This document shows positions 1 to 8,686 of a stretch of 64,000 nucleotides of DNA, one piece after another (the stretch's first letter is position 1; each line of letters begins with the position of its first letter). The notes under the pieces were generated by a model. The model was given only the letters and a program-made list of their open reading frames with translations, was not told the origin of the DNA and searched no databases. The stretch comes from Candidatus Acidiferrum typicum (GTDB taxonomy: Bacteria; Acidobacteriota; Terriglobia; Acidiferrales; UBA7541). The stretch is taken from assembly GCA_002478115.1 (NCBI GenBank), contig DLMH01000020.1:134939-198938 (forward strand), given 5' to 3'. Both the position numbers and the translations under genes were made by a program.

Positions 1-51
1 GCGACCGTTAGGCTCACGCAGGAGGCATCGAAAACTGGCGCTCTCCACTTA

Positions 52-537
52 GTGTTACTTCCGGTTCAATCAGACGACGCGAAAATGCATGAGTTCTTGC
101 GGCATGGGATTTACCAGGACCAAGCGCTCATAGGTCTGCTGCGACCCGCATTGTGGGGCCCTTTGGCGGCGTTGTTGCTTTGGCTTGCTTTCACGCTCCC
201 AAAGGATGCAGCGCGTGCCCGCGGACGCCAGGAAGGCGGACGTTTGAAGTGGCCGGGGTTGGTTTTGCCTCAGGGTTTCAATCGCCGAAATCATTCCGAT
301 GGTACCAGCTTTGAGTTGAGCGGAGGAATACTCCCCGTCGTCGGCCTGCCGAAGAGGCACCCCACACACATTGAAGGAAGCATCGAGACTAAACCGGAGG
401 AGATACCAAACGCAGTGGCAACCACGCTGACCACTGAAAATGGTGTCGATCGAAAAACTGCGCTGCACGAAAAGGAGCAGGACCGCGAACACAAATTGAG
501 CCCAAGACCGGCGAGGAAGGAGCGATATTTCCAGTAG
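52..537 (+). pseudogene. N-terminal remnant of a type IV coupling protein (TraD/VirD4-like)
   Basis: The reading frame (GTG start; an ATG at 85 is also in frame) opens like the membrane-anchored N-terminus of the conjugative coupling ATPases that accompany MobF relaxases: MHEFLRHGIYQDQ, a hydrophobic segment at about residues 37-48 (AALLLWLAFTLPKDAAR), then a basic stretch ending FNRRNHSDGTSF. After that the similarity fades. No Walker A (GxxGxGKS) or Walker B is present and the frame stops at 161 residues, whereas the family is usually several times longer. It ends 12 bases before the relaxase gene, the normal position of a coupling protein. Family assignment is from remembered sequence style, not a search. 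An unrelated small membrane protein is the alternative. Confidence 0.4.
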
Positions 538-549
538 GCCAACACCACC

Positions 550-3318
550 ATGCTGACCATCTCCAATCCCCTCAGCGCAAGCCAAGCCCAGGCCTACCAC
601 GCGGAAGAGTTTGGCAATGCGCGCGAGAACTATTACACACAGGCTGACCAGATTCATGGCGAATGGCATGGAAGGCTTGCCGAGCAATGGGGATTACATG
701 GTGAGGTTAGCGAGGAACATTTCCAGCGTCTCACTGAGGGTCACCATCCGATGACCGGCGCGCAGCTCGTCCGGCACAAGGCGGCGCGGGAATATGTGGA
801 CGAGAACGGCCATAAGACCCGCACGATGGAACATCGTGCGGGATGGGACGCCACGTTCTCCGCGCCGAAGAGTGTTTCCTTAACTGCGCTGGTAGGTGGG
901 GATGAACGGTTGCGCGAAGCGCACCAACAAAGTGTCGCTGTCGCTCTGGATGAATTAGAGCGTTTCGTCCAGGCCCGCATTGGAGGGAACCTGCCGGCAG
1001 AGACAACGGGCAAGTGGGTAGCGGCGAAGTTTGAGCATGACAGTGCCAGGCCCGTGGACGGCTACGCTGCCCCGCAACTGCATACGCATGTGGTGTTCTT
1101 CAACCTCACGGAAACGGAAGACGGCCGCACGTACGCGCTGCAACCCCGAGAGCTGTACAAAACACAACAGTACGCAACGGCGGTCTATCGCTCCGAACTG
1201 GCGGCTCGGATCAAAGCGTTAGGTTATGAAATCGAGCGCGGCGAGAGTAGTCAGCCGGAAATCAAGGGCTACAGTGAGGAGTATCTCGCCGCATCGAGTC
1301 CCCGCCGTCAGCAGATCGAGGAACATCTCACCAAGAAAAATCAGCGAGGAGCAGACGCAGCGCAAATTGCTGCGCACAAGACACGCCAAGCGAAGCTGGA
1401 CCTTACCCACGATGAGGCGCAACAACGCCATCGACAAATGGCCGAAGCGTTCGGGAATCAGCCCAGCCAAGTAATCCAAGCCGCCACAGGACGCGCACAG
1501 CACGCGGAGCCAGAAGCGCACCGCGTATCTCTGCAAGCCGCCGTCACCTTTTCCAAGGAACGGAATCTGGAGCGGCAAGCCGTGGTTGATGAACGCGAGT
1601 TGTTGCGGGATGCTCTCCGGCGGTCAATGGGAGAGGCCACACTCGGAGAGGTGCGCAGTGAGTTCGAGAACCGCGTCAACGCCGGCGAGTTCATCGGCGT
1701 TGCGACAAGAACAAGTGCGCCGGATCGGGCATTCACCACGCAAGAAATGATCGACTACGAGCGCGACACCATGCAAGCGATGCGTGACGGACAGAATCGA
1801 CATGAGCCGCTTGCCAGTGATGATGCCCGCAGGCAAGTTGGAGGTAATCATCCCCACCTCAGCGAGAGCCAGCGGAAAGCAGTGGAACAAATCCTATCGA
1901 CCCGCGATCAGGTGACAGCTCTTGAAGGAGTTGCCGGAGGGGGTAAGACGACCTCATTGACAGCGGTCCGCGAAGTCGCCGAACAAGAGGGCTATAGGGT
2001 CGTGGGGTTTGCACCCACGTCGCGCGCGGCGCAGAAACTTGCTGAATCGGGCATTGAGTCGAGCACGCTACAGAGGCATCTAGCGAGCAACGAACCACAC
2101 AATGGGCAGAAGCGTCTCTACGTTCTGGACGAATCGAGTCTGACCAGCACCAAACAAATGAATCAATTTCTGCACGGGCTGAAAGAAAATGACCGCGTGT
2201 TGCTGGTGGGCGATGTGCGCCAGCATCAAGCCGTGGAAGCAGGAGCGCCCTATCAGCAGCTTCAGGAAGCCGGAATTCAGGTGGCTCATCTTGATGAAAT
2301 CGTGCGACAGAAGGACCCTGCCCTGAAAGAAGTAGTCGAGCAACTCTCGCGGGGCCACGTACGGGAAGCGATGGAAAAACTCGACAACCAGGGTCGCCTA
2401 CACGAAATCGTGGACCGTCATGAGAGGTTCAGGGAAATCGCTAACGAATATGGAAAACACCCCGAAGGAACGCTGGTTGTCTCACCTGACAATCAGTCGC
2501 GCATGGAAATCAACCAGGTCATCCACACAGAAATGCAAGCGAGAGGACAGGTGGACCACAGGGAGGAGAGACTGAATGTCCTGGTGGCGCGTCAGGAAAT
2601 TACTGGGGTGGATCGGCAATGGGTCGAGCAGTACCAGCCGGGGGACATCGTGCGCTACACGAAGGGCAGCAAAACGCACGGCATCAAAGCCGGAGAGTAT
2701 GCGCGAGTGGAGAAAATCGACGCGAAGGAGAATCTGGTTTCTGTTAAAAAGCGGACTGGCAAGCAAGTGACGTACGACCCGCGCCGGTTGCAGGGGGTGA
2801 CACTCTATCGCGAAGCCGATCGTGCGTTTTCGCGAGGCGACCGTGTCCAATTCACCGCGCCAGATCGAGAGCAACACATTGCGAATCGCGAGTTAGCGAG
2901 CGTCGAGAAAATCGACAGGAAGGGCAACATCCAACTTCGCCTGGACTCGGGCCGCTCGGTCGCGTTCAACATCAAGGAGAATCCGCATCTCGATTACGGT
3001 TATGCGGTGACAAGTCATAGCAGCCAGGGACAGACCGCCGACCGCGTGCTAGTTCACGTGGACACAGAGCAAGCCAGCGAAAAACTGGTTAACCGCCGTC
3101 TGGCGTATGTGGCGGTGTCGCGTGGACGATACGACGCGCAAATTTACACCAACGACAAAACCCAGCTTGCCGAAGGGCTGGGTCACGATGTTTCGCGCCG
3201 AACTGCAACGCAGCCGCACCGCGAATCGGCCGGACCTTCCAAGCGGGAGTCACCGGAGGTGGAGCTAGAGCGGGAACGTGACCGAACACGGACACAGAGT
3301 TACGACATCGGCCGATAA
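550..3318 (+). CDS. MobF-family conjugative relaxase with helicase domain (TrwC/TraI-like)
   Basis: Nicks and unwinds DNA at oriT for conjugative transfer. The N-terminal relaxase domain (about residues 1-300) has the catalytic tyrosine region (ENYYTQ, about residues 26-31), the SAPKSVSL motif and the metal-binding histidine motif HTHVVFF at about residue 178. The C-terminal half is an SF1 helicase: Walker A GVAGGGKTT near residue 460, Walker B-like VLDES near 526, and the late motifs TSHSSQGQT and AYVAVSRGR. At 922 residues it is within the size range of compact MobF proteins and looks intact. No strong Shine-Dalgarno precedes the ATG. It overlaps the next gene by 41 bases. No other conjugation genes follow, so the element looks partial; oriT was not located. 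Confidence 0.93.
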   Translation: MLTISNPLSASQAQAYHAEEFGNARENYYTQADQIHGEWHGRLAEQWGLHGEVSEEHFQRLTEGHHPMTGAQLVRHKAAREYVDENGHKTRTMEHRAGWDATFSAPKSVSLTALVGGDERLREAHQQSVAVALDELERFVQARIGGNLPAETTGKWVAAKFEHDSARPVDGYAAPQLHTHVVFFNLTETEDGRTYALQPRELYKTQQYATAVYRSELAARIKALGYEIERGESSQPEIKGYSEEYLAASSPRRQQIEEHLTKKNQRGADAAQIAAHKTRQAKLDLTHDEAQQRHRQMAEAFGNQPSQVIQAATGRAQHAEPEAHRVSLQAAVTFSKERNLERQAVVDERELLRDALRRSMGEATLGEVRSEFENRVNAGEFIGVATRTSAPDRAFTTQEMIDYERDTMQAMRDGQNRHEPLASDDARRQVGGNHPHLSESQRKAVEQILSTRDQVTALEGVAGGGKTTSLTAVREVAEQEGYRVVGFAPTSRAAQKLAESGIESSTLQRHLASNEPHNGQKRLYVLDESSLTSTKQMNQFLHGLKENDRVLLVGDVRQHQAVEAGAPYQQLQEAGIQVAHLDEIVRQKDPALKEVVEQLSRGHVREAMEKLDNQGRLHEIVDRHERFREIANEYGKHPEGTLVVSPDNQSRMEINQVIHTEMQARGQVDHREERLNVLVARQEITGVDRQWVEQYQPGDIVRYTKGSKTHGIKAGEYARVEKIDAKENLVSVKKRTGKQVTYDPRRLQGVTLYREADRAFSRGDRVQFTAPDREQHIANRELASVEKIDRKGNIQLRLDSGRSVAFNIKENPHLDYGYAVTSHSSQGQTADRVLVHVDTEQASEKLVNRRLAYVAVSRGRYDAQIYTNDKTQLAEGLGHDVSRRTATQPHRESAGPSKRESPEVELERERDRTRTQSYDIGR

Positions 3319-3640
3319 ATTGCGGAAGCTCCGGAATCTCGGCAATGTGGGCAAGATTTTGCTGGAATCGGGTTTCGAGCAATTAAAACCGAATCGGAAA
3401 GAAATCGAATCCAACAGGCCCAAAATCTCTGTGAGCTACCGAATCCGGGAAGAGATTTGCGCAACGCTGGCGAGATACGCAGCAAACGAGCGACGAAGTG
3501 TGTCCAATCTATTGGCAATCCTCACGGAATGGAACCTGGTTGAGCTTCAGAAGAAGGGCAGCGCGGAGGCGTTGCTGCGGCGTAAAATTGTGCCCCCAAG
3601 GAATCTAGATGGGAATTATCGCAGGAAGCCCACGGAATGA
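3278..3640 (+). CDS. Ribbon-helix-helix-like accessory protein
   Basis: A small basic protein (120 residues) translated in another frame from the 3' end of the relaxase gene. Residues about 48-90 (KISVSYRIREEICATLARYA, then NERRSVSNLLAILTEW) have a beta-strand followed by two helices, as in CopG/Arc-type ribbon-helix-helix DNA-binding proteins. Beside a relaxase, such proteins usually act as oriT accessory or auto-repressor factors, so a relaxosome role is inferred from position. The true start may lie downstream of 3278, since the first 45 residues are not family-like. Confidence 0.55.
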   Translation: MTEHGHRVTTSADKLRKLRNLGNVGKILLESGFEQLKPNRKEIESNRPKISVSYRIREEICATLARYAANERRSVSNLLAILTEWNLVELQKKGSAEALLRRKIVPPRNLDGNYRRKPTE

Positions 3641-3676
3641 AAAAAGCACCAGCGAGAGCTTATGGTAGGAACGGTG

Positions 3677-3682
3677 TATAAT
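3677..3682 (+). promoter_or_regulatory. TATAAT -10 box, possible leaderless promoter
   Basis: A perfect TATAAT lies only six bases before the ATG at 3689. Transcription would therefore start at or next to the start codon, giving a leaderless toxin-antitoxin mRNA. No good -35 box is visible 16-18 bases upstream. The placement is seen in the sequence; promoter function is inferred. Confidence 0.4.
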
Positions 3683-3688
3683 CTCTAC

Positions 3689-3985
3689 ATGGCCAAGGAC
3701 GTAATCCATATCTCGGAGGCGGAAGCAGCGAACGATTTCGCTATGGTGATGACCCGCGTACGAGAAGGCGCCGAAGTTATCATCGAGCGAGATGCTAAGC
3801 CTGTCGCCGTGGTGCGGGCCGTCGGTGATGAGTTCCGACCCCGCCTGCTTTCCGAGTCCATCACTCTCGCTAAGAAGCACGCGCAAGAACTGGGCTACGA
3901 ACCGCGCATGGACCCAGAGTTTGCCGCCGACGTGGAAGAGATTGTCCGCAACCGCAAGCCATGGAATCCGCCCGCATGGGAGTAA
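3689..3985 (+). CDS. Phd/YefM-type antitoxin
   Basis: A 98-residue protein beginning MAKDVIHISEAEAANDF. The N-terminal half matches the Phd/YefM antitoxin fold: ISEAEA..DF..vmtrVREGaEVIIERDAKPVAVVR is the usual DNA-binding dimer with its VREG and 'G.EVVI.R.GKPVA' signature. The C-terminal part (RMDPEFAADVEEIVRNRKPWNPPAWE) is the usual toxin-wrapping tail. An in-frame start at 3662 exists, but the TATAAT box overlaps it, so 3689 is chosen. It overlaps the downstream PIN-domain toxin by 10 bases, the typical antitoxin-first layout with autoregulation expected. Confidence 0.85.
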   Translation: MAKDVIHISEAEAANDFAMVMTRVREGAEVIIERDAKPVAVVRAVGDEFRPRLLSESITLAKKHAQELGYEPRMDPEFAADVEEIVRNRKPWNPPAWE

Positions 3986-4389
3986 TCCTCGACTCGAGTA
4001 TCCTGATTGCAGGCGAAAGGCGTAGAGACAGCGTTTCGGAGATCTTAGAACGCGTCGAGTCAGCGTGTGGAAAAACCGTCTCAGCCCTTTCCGCCGTGAC
4101 CGCAGTGGAACTGACGCACGGCATCTACCGCGCCAAAAGTGACGCAGACCGCGAGCGCCGACAGGCTTTTTGCGAGGAACTCTACCAGGCCGTGGCCGTG
4201 CATCCGCTCACGCTAGAGATCGCGCGGCTGGCTGGGCGCATCCACGGTGAACAGATGGGCCGGGGGATCGGCATTGATTTCCCCGATCTCATCATCGGAG
4301 CCACGGCCTTGCATCTCAGCTTCGGCGTCGTCACTCTGAACGTGAAACACTTCCAGGCCATTCCCGGCCTTTCCGTTACACAAATCTAG
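3976..4389 (+). CDS. vapC: PIN-domain toxin (VapC family ribonuclease)
   Basis: A Mg2+-dependent RNase that would be neutralised by the preceding antitoxin. From the ATG at 3976 (MGVILDSSILIAGERR) it has the PIN acidic residues: D in VILDSS, E in AVTAVELTHG, D in GIDFPDLIIGATAL, and the closing VVTLNVKHF strand. The 137-residue length is normal for VapC. An ATG at 3961 would add five residues; 3976 is preferred because the protein then begins at the first beta-strand, with a short overlap to the antitoxin. Toxin-antitoxin pairs of this kind often stabilise mobile elements, which fits the adjacent relaxase. Confidence 0.88.
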   Translation: MGVILDSSILIAGERRRDSVSEILERVESACGKTVSALSAVTAVELTHGIYRAKSDADRERRQAFCEELYQAVAVHPLTLEIARLAGRIHGEQMGRGIGIDFPDLIIGATALHLSFGVVTLNVKHFQAIPGLSVTQI

Positions 4390-5003
4390 CACTGAACCCA
4401 AACTGGTTTCGCTTTGCTGCTGTCTCAAGTGCCTCCTGAACTCGTGATGGTTATGGTTAATGAAGAAGCTGTAGCGGTGCGCGTGGTCGAGCAAGAGTTT
4501 CCGTGCGAACCAGAAACTGTGGAAGCGATGATTAGCCAACCTGCTGGCTGGCCACTTAGGGAACAGCCAAGGAGTGTCCCCTGTGTATCGGTGTACCTGC
4601 CGTGTACCTCGGTTCAGCGTTTGTGCAGTATTTTTCGTTTTTGCCGTTTCGAAGAATCAGCAACTTGCGCCGCTTCAATAGCTCCAATAGTTCGATCCCC
4701 ACCGCCCCTACCAACCATCCTTTTTTCCAACAACAACTTAGCGATTTGTCGAGGCGACAAAAGGCGGCAATAAGAGCCTGATGGGTGGCACCAATGGCTC
4801 AGGAGCAACATAAGGCATGACCACCATCGCTGCACAGAAGGCCAGGAAGTACCGGTCCGGGACGAGCCGATTGCCTCGAATCGCCCACAAGACAAACAGC
4901 GCCGATATGCTGCTCAGAGGTGCGCAAAAGACATCCACAACCAACTGACCTCCGGTGTGCCCGCTGGGCCGCGGTGCTCATACAAACATCGAGAGCGCTC
5001 GCT
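4390..5003. other. Intergenic region, likely junction between mobile module and chromosome
   Basis: About 610 bases without a convincing gene. Around 4580-4610 there are close copies of GTGTACCT (ggtgtacctgccgtgtacct). On the minus strand, 4738-4944 encodes a hydrophobic, proline-rich stretch (for example PDRYFLAFCAAMVVMPYVAPE) that could be a membrane-protein remnant, but I do not recognise it. No tRNA or clear attachment site was found. Confidence 0.4.
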
Positions 5004-6485
5004 TTACTTCGGAGGCACAGGTTGTTGCTCTACCAGCTTGAATCGCTTCCTGTCGGTATCCTGCTGCCGTGACGCCTGCTGTGATTCTGAGAGGCGCTTT
5101 ACCAGTGCCTGGATTTTGTCGCGTTCTCCACTCTGTCCGGAGTGCCGCAACGCCATGATGAGATGGTACATCGCGCTCTGGTCGGAGGGGGCATATTGCA
5201 GCGCAAGCTGGGATTGTTCAATGGCAAGGCGGTACTGACCGGAAGCGAAGTACAAGCTGGCAAGAAGGTCCCTTGCTTCCACAAAATCTGGCTTTAGTTT
5301 CACGGCAATCAGTGCGGAGCTTATTGCTTCTCTAGAGGCGTTACTAGGCTTGTCGGATCCACCCTTTTCAAGCAACTTGGCGAGCAGGTAGTGATGGAAT
5401 GGGCTGTCTGGATGAGCCCTCAACTGCGAACGTACCTCCAATAATGCTTTGTCGGGATGATTCTTTTCCACTTCTGCAAGGTCCATGGCATATGAGCTTA
5501 GACTCTGCGCTGAATCAAGGCGCTCAGCCGTCTTGAAGTCGGCTTCCGCCTTCTCGTACTGCGCAAGTTGCGCATAAAGCAAGCCGCGGGAGATATATAA
5601 AGACGGATCGTCGGAAATGAGCTGCAGACCCGCAACGATCATATCGATCCCTACTTGAAAGGACTCGTGATCGAGACAGAGCAGAGCAAAAGCATTATAG
5701 TAGTTTGCATTCGCCGGGCTCAGAACAATCGCCTGCCGTAGAAGAGACACTGCTTTGGGAGTATCGCCTGCAGCCTCATATGCCTCGGATGCCAGGCTCA
5801 AGAGATCCGCGTCTGACTGGTCCGCGGCGAGTAAAGGCTCAAGTACTTTGAGGGCGGCATCATTCTGCTTCGTTTCGACCAGTAAGACCGCGAGATCGTA
5901 TTTTGGATAAGTGCGCTGCGGAACCAGCAAAGCAAGCTGTTCAAATACGGAGATCGCTTTCTGAGGCTGTTTCGTATGCTCGAGACAATAACCATATACT
6001 TCCAGTGAGTACGGATGATTTGCGATCACTTCCGCACTGAGAAGAAAATGGCCAATCGCAGCCTGGCAATTTCCCTGTCTTCCCTCAAGGATCGCGAGCA
6101 TTTCGTGCGCGGTCTCATCTTTTGGATCAGCTTTCAATATCTTTCCGAGTAGCGGGATTGCGCGCTTATCCTGTGTCTGATAGAGGAGTTGCACTTTGCC
6201 TTTCAGAGCTGCTGCGTAGGTCGGAGAGAGACTCAGTGCCCTGTCAAAGGCGTCTAACGCATCACGGTTGCTGCCCTTGATCGAAAGTACAATCCCTTCC
6301 AATGTCCAAAGCCGGAAGTCGTTGGGTGTCTCGTGCAAGGCGGATCTAGTAAGCTGTAAAGCTTGGTCGTACTCCTGAGAACGAATCAACGATTGTATCG
6401 ACGCAATAGACACCTTGGTTGCTTGCCCTTGAGCAACGAAAGCTGCTCCCAAGATGAAAAGCACCACGCGTCTGGTATGAAACAT
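5004..6485 (-). CDS. Secreted/periplasmic tetratricopeptide-repeat protein
   Basis: From the ATG at 6485 the protein starts MFHTRRVVLFILGAAFVAQGQA, a plausible signal peptide, followed by about 12 TPR units through the whole length. Examples are YDQALQLTRSALHETPNDF, ALDAFDRALSLSPTYAAALKG and YRLAIEQSQLALQYAPSDQ. TPR arrays are protein-interaction scaffolds, and no catalytic domain is seen. An upstream in-frame ATG at 6503 is the alternative start. In Acidobacteria such proteins often sit beside CRTAC1 and glycoside hydrolase genes, as here, but the partner is unknown. Confidence 0.85.
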   Translation of the reverse strand: MFHTRRVVLFILGAAFVAQGQATKVSIASIQSLIRSQEYDQALQLTRSALHETPNDFRLWTLEGIVLSIKGSNRDALDAFDRALSLSPTYAAALKGKVQLLYQTQDKRAIPLLGKILKADPKDETAHEMLAILEGRQGNCQAAIGHFLLSAEVIANHPYSLEVYGYCLEHTKQPQKAISVFEQLALLVPQRTYPKYDLAVLLVETKQNDAALKVLEPLLAADQSDADLLSLASEAYEAAGDTPKAVSLLRQAIVLSPANANYYNAFALLCLDHESFQVGIDMIVAGLQLISDDPSLYISRGLLYAQLAQYEKAEADFKTAERLDSAQSLSSYAMDLAEVEKNHPDKALLEVRSQLRAHPDSPFHHYLLAKLLEKGGSDKPSNASREAISSALIAVKLKPDFVEARDLLASLYFASGQYRLAIEQSQLALQYAPSDQSAMYHLIMALRHSGQSGERDKIQALVKRLSESQQASRQQDTDRKRFKLVEQQPVPPK

Positions 6486-6551
6486 AGAACCGTCAATCTC
6501 CATGCGTGAACGTGAAGAACAGTGTAAGCGTTCGCTAGCAGGCGCCTTCAA

Positions 6552-7156
6552 TGCTCAGGCATATGATACCCGTAGCCTAGCTGCGCGCTTTGCTGCCCGA
6601 ACTCAGCCAACTGGCGCAGCGCCCAACCTGTAGCAATAGCGAAAGCCCGGCGCGGAACCGCGTTCCATGCGCTTTCACCAGCGTTGGAGAGTTCCAAAAC
6701 TCCAGAACGAAGTATAAATCGATTGAAAGAAGGGTTGTCAAATATCTCCGGAGGAAGTAAAAGTTCATTTTGGATCTCAGCGAAATCGCCTCATTAGCTG
6801 GGGCTGGTGAAGACCGGCGGACCCTCGGCCAAATATGCTCGCTGCTGGGCGGAGACGCTGTCGGATGTGCATCGGACGCGTGCGCGGTGGTTCGCGGCGG
6901 TATTGTGTCAGATTGCGCCATTGCCGCCTCCGGCGAGCCAGCAACTTGCCGAATGCAGGAAAGCCAAATCGCGGAGAACGAAGTGAGAGGGAGTAGTGTC
7001 GTAGAAGCTGACCAGGAATGATCTCGATTGCGCAACTGGAACCGGCATGGCGCAGAATTGCGCCGCTTTTTGACCGCAGATGCGGGTCTGATGCTTCGAA
7101 ACCGGCCCATGAGCGGTACAATTCGAGCGAATCAGTGTTGTGAAGGGAGATTCCTG
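6552..7156. other. Intergenic/promoter region between divergent genes
   Basis: About 600 bases between two divergently read genes. Open frames on both strands here lack family features and look like chance frames. The Shine-Dalgarno-like GAAGGGAGA at 7142-7150 belongs to the next gene. I see no RNA gene or repeat. Confidence 0.4.
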
Positions 7157-8518
7157 ATGAGACCTGCAATGCCGAAGGCCCCTGCCTGCCAAATGTTGTT
7201 CCTCTTCCCGATTAGCGCAGTTGTTCTGGCATCGCTCCTGTTGTCCTCGGCAGTTCCTGCGCAGTCCAACTCCCCCGTCGGCAACCCGCAACTCTCGAAA
7301 GCTTCCGACCGAACGCATTCCCAATCTCTCCGTGACCGTCTCCTGCAGCTTAACCGCGATATCAGCATGAAGGGATTGCACGACTTCCCGCAGTCCCAGG
7401 AAAAGCTGCTCACCGGTTACGCTTACGGAGAGTTCTATGATTGGGACCTATACTTCGAGAATATCTATCTGTCTTATTATGGTGTTAGCAAATTCGACTT
7501 TTCAAACTTAGGAGTGTTTCTCAGCCGCCAGGAGCCCGACGGATTCATTTCCCGCACCTTGGGTATCACCTATCCAAAGCCGAACCAAATGTTCAAGCCA
7601 TTCCTCGCACAGCTTGCCGTCCTAGGATCGCAACAAACTGGTTCTTATGAGTGGCTGCGCGAGAAAGACTACGGCAAGCTACAGAAATACGTGGATCGCT
7701 GGTTTGCCTATGACGCGGACCACAACGGTCTTCCCACCTGGAACAGTTCCGACGCTAGCGGCATGGACAATCAACTGAGTCGCTCAGGAGACCTCGACTC
7801 CTTTTCTGATGAGGGTGTCGACCTGGCGTGTTACCTGCTTCGTGAACTTCAGGCAATGGCCATCATCTCAAGTGAATTGGGGAAGGCAAAAGAGCAGGCC
7901 GAATACGAGCATCACGCCAAGAGACTTGCGAAACTCATCAATGATGTGTTCTGGGATGAGAAGGATGGGTTTTACTACGACAGGAACGAGAAGACGGGAA
8001 AGCGGATACGCGTCAAGTCCATCGCCGGGTTCTTCCCGCTCTGGGCCGGAGTGGCAACCCCAGAGCAAGCTCGCCGCCTGGTGCGCGGGCATCTATTGAA
8101 TCAAAATGAGTTTTGGCTTCCCTATCCCGTAGCCACCTACTCCAAGACCGAGCGCGACTTCTATGAGGGAACCACCAAGGGCGAGTGCAACTGGCGCGGA
8201 AACTCCTGGATTCCAGTCAATTACATGATTTTCCATGGCCTGTTGCGATATGGCTACGATAAGGAAGCGCGTGAGCTCGCAGATAAGACCTACGCGATGG
8301 CGCTGGACAAGAACGCGGTGACTCGTGAGTATTACGATTCGCAAACTGGCCAGGGCTATGGAATGAATCCCTTCTGGGGATGGTCGTCGCTAGCCTACGT
8401 CATGCCGCTGGAATACAGGCTTCACTACGACCCAACGAACCTGGCCGGTAAAGTGAGGCCGATTCTTACCAAAAGCCTAGGTATCCGGTTTCCTGAAAGC
8501 GCCTCAACCAAGCCGTAG
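7157..8518 (+). CDS. MGH1-like (GH63/GH37-type) glycoside hydrolase, exported
   Basis: The start at 7157 is supported by GAAGGGAGA seven bases upstream and by a signal peptide (hydrophobic core LFLFPISAVVLASLLLSS, cleavage near AQS). The mature protein is an (alpha/alpha)6-barrel of the trehalase/GH63 type: WDLYFENI near the first helix pair, DGFISRT, a long glycine-poor helical middle, KSIAGFFPLWAG, and the late active-site segment GECNWRGNSWIPVNYM. The family inverts alpha-glucosidic or mannosylglycerate-type bonds; the substrate cannot be read from sequence. 453 residues is typical of the MGH1-like group. A frame extension to 7028 lacks the signal and is rejected. Confidence 0.85.
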   Translation: MRPAMPKAPACQMLFLFPISAVVLASLLLSSAVPAQSNSPVGNPQLSKASDRTHSQSLRDRLLQLNRDISMKGLHDFPQSQEKLLTGYAYGEFYDWDLYFENIYLSYYGVSKFDFSNLGVFLSRQEPDGFISRTLGITYPKPNQMFKPFLAQLAVLGSQQTGSYEWLREKDYGKLQKYVDRWFAYDADHNGLPTWNSSDASGMDNQLSRSGDLDSFSDEGVDLACYLLRELQAMAIISSELGKAKEQAEYEHHAKRLAKLINDVFWDEKDGFYYDRNEKTGKRIRVKSIAGFFPLWAGVATPEQARRLVRGHLLNQNEFWLPYPVATYSKTERDFYEGTTKGECNWRGNSWIPVNYMIFHGLLRYGYDKEARELADKTYAMALDKNAVTREYYDSQTGQGYGMNPFWGWSSLAYVMPLEYRLHYDPTNLAGKVRPILTKSLGIRFPESASTKP

Positions 8519-8686
8519 GTTTCGTGGCTGGGCTTCGGTGAACCGGCAGACCTTGCTGTCTCCAGACATTCGTCATTGAGCGCGAGCCTTGCCGTTGCGT
8601 ATATAGCCGTCTTTCGGTGGCGGTCGGATCCAGTCAACTGCTCCGAGGAGTAAACAGGCACAAGGCCGCCACAGAAACAGGGTCCT

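Noticed and set aside
70..687. 205-codon minus-strand frame at the window start
   Set aside because: It overlaps the relaxase start and the coupling-protein remnant; low-complexity Leu/Val composition and no family signature.
6577..7169. Overlapping minus-strand frames between the TPR and MGH1 genes
   Set aside because: No motifs, no ribosome-binding site, Ser/Arg-rich composition; treated as intergenic.
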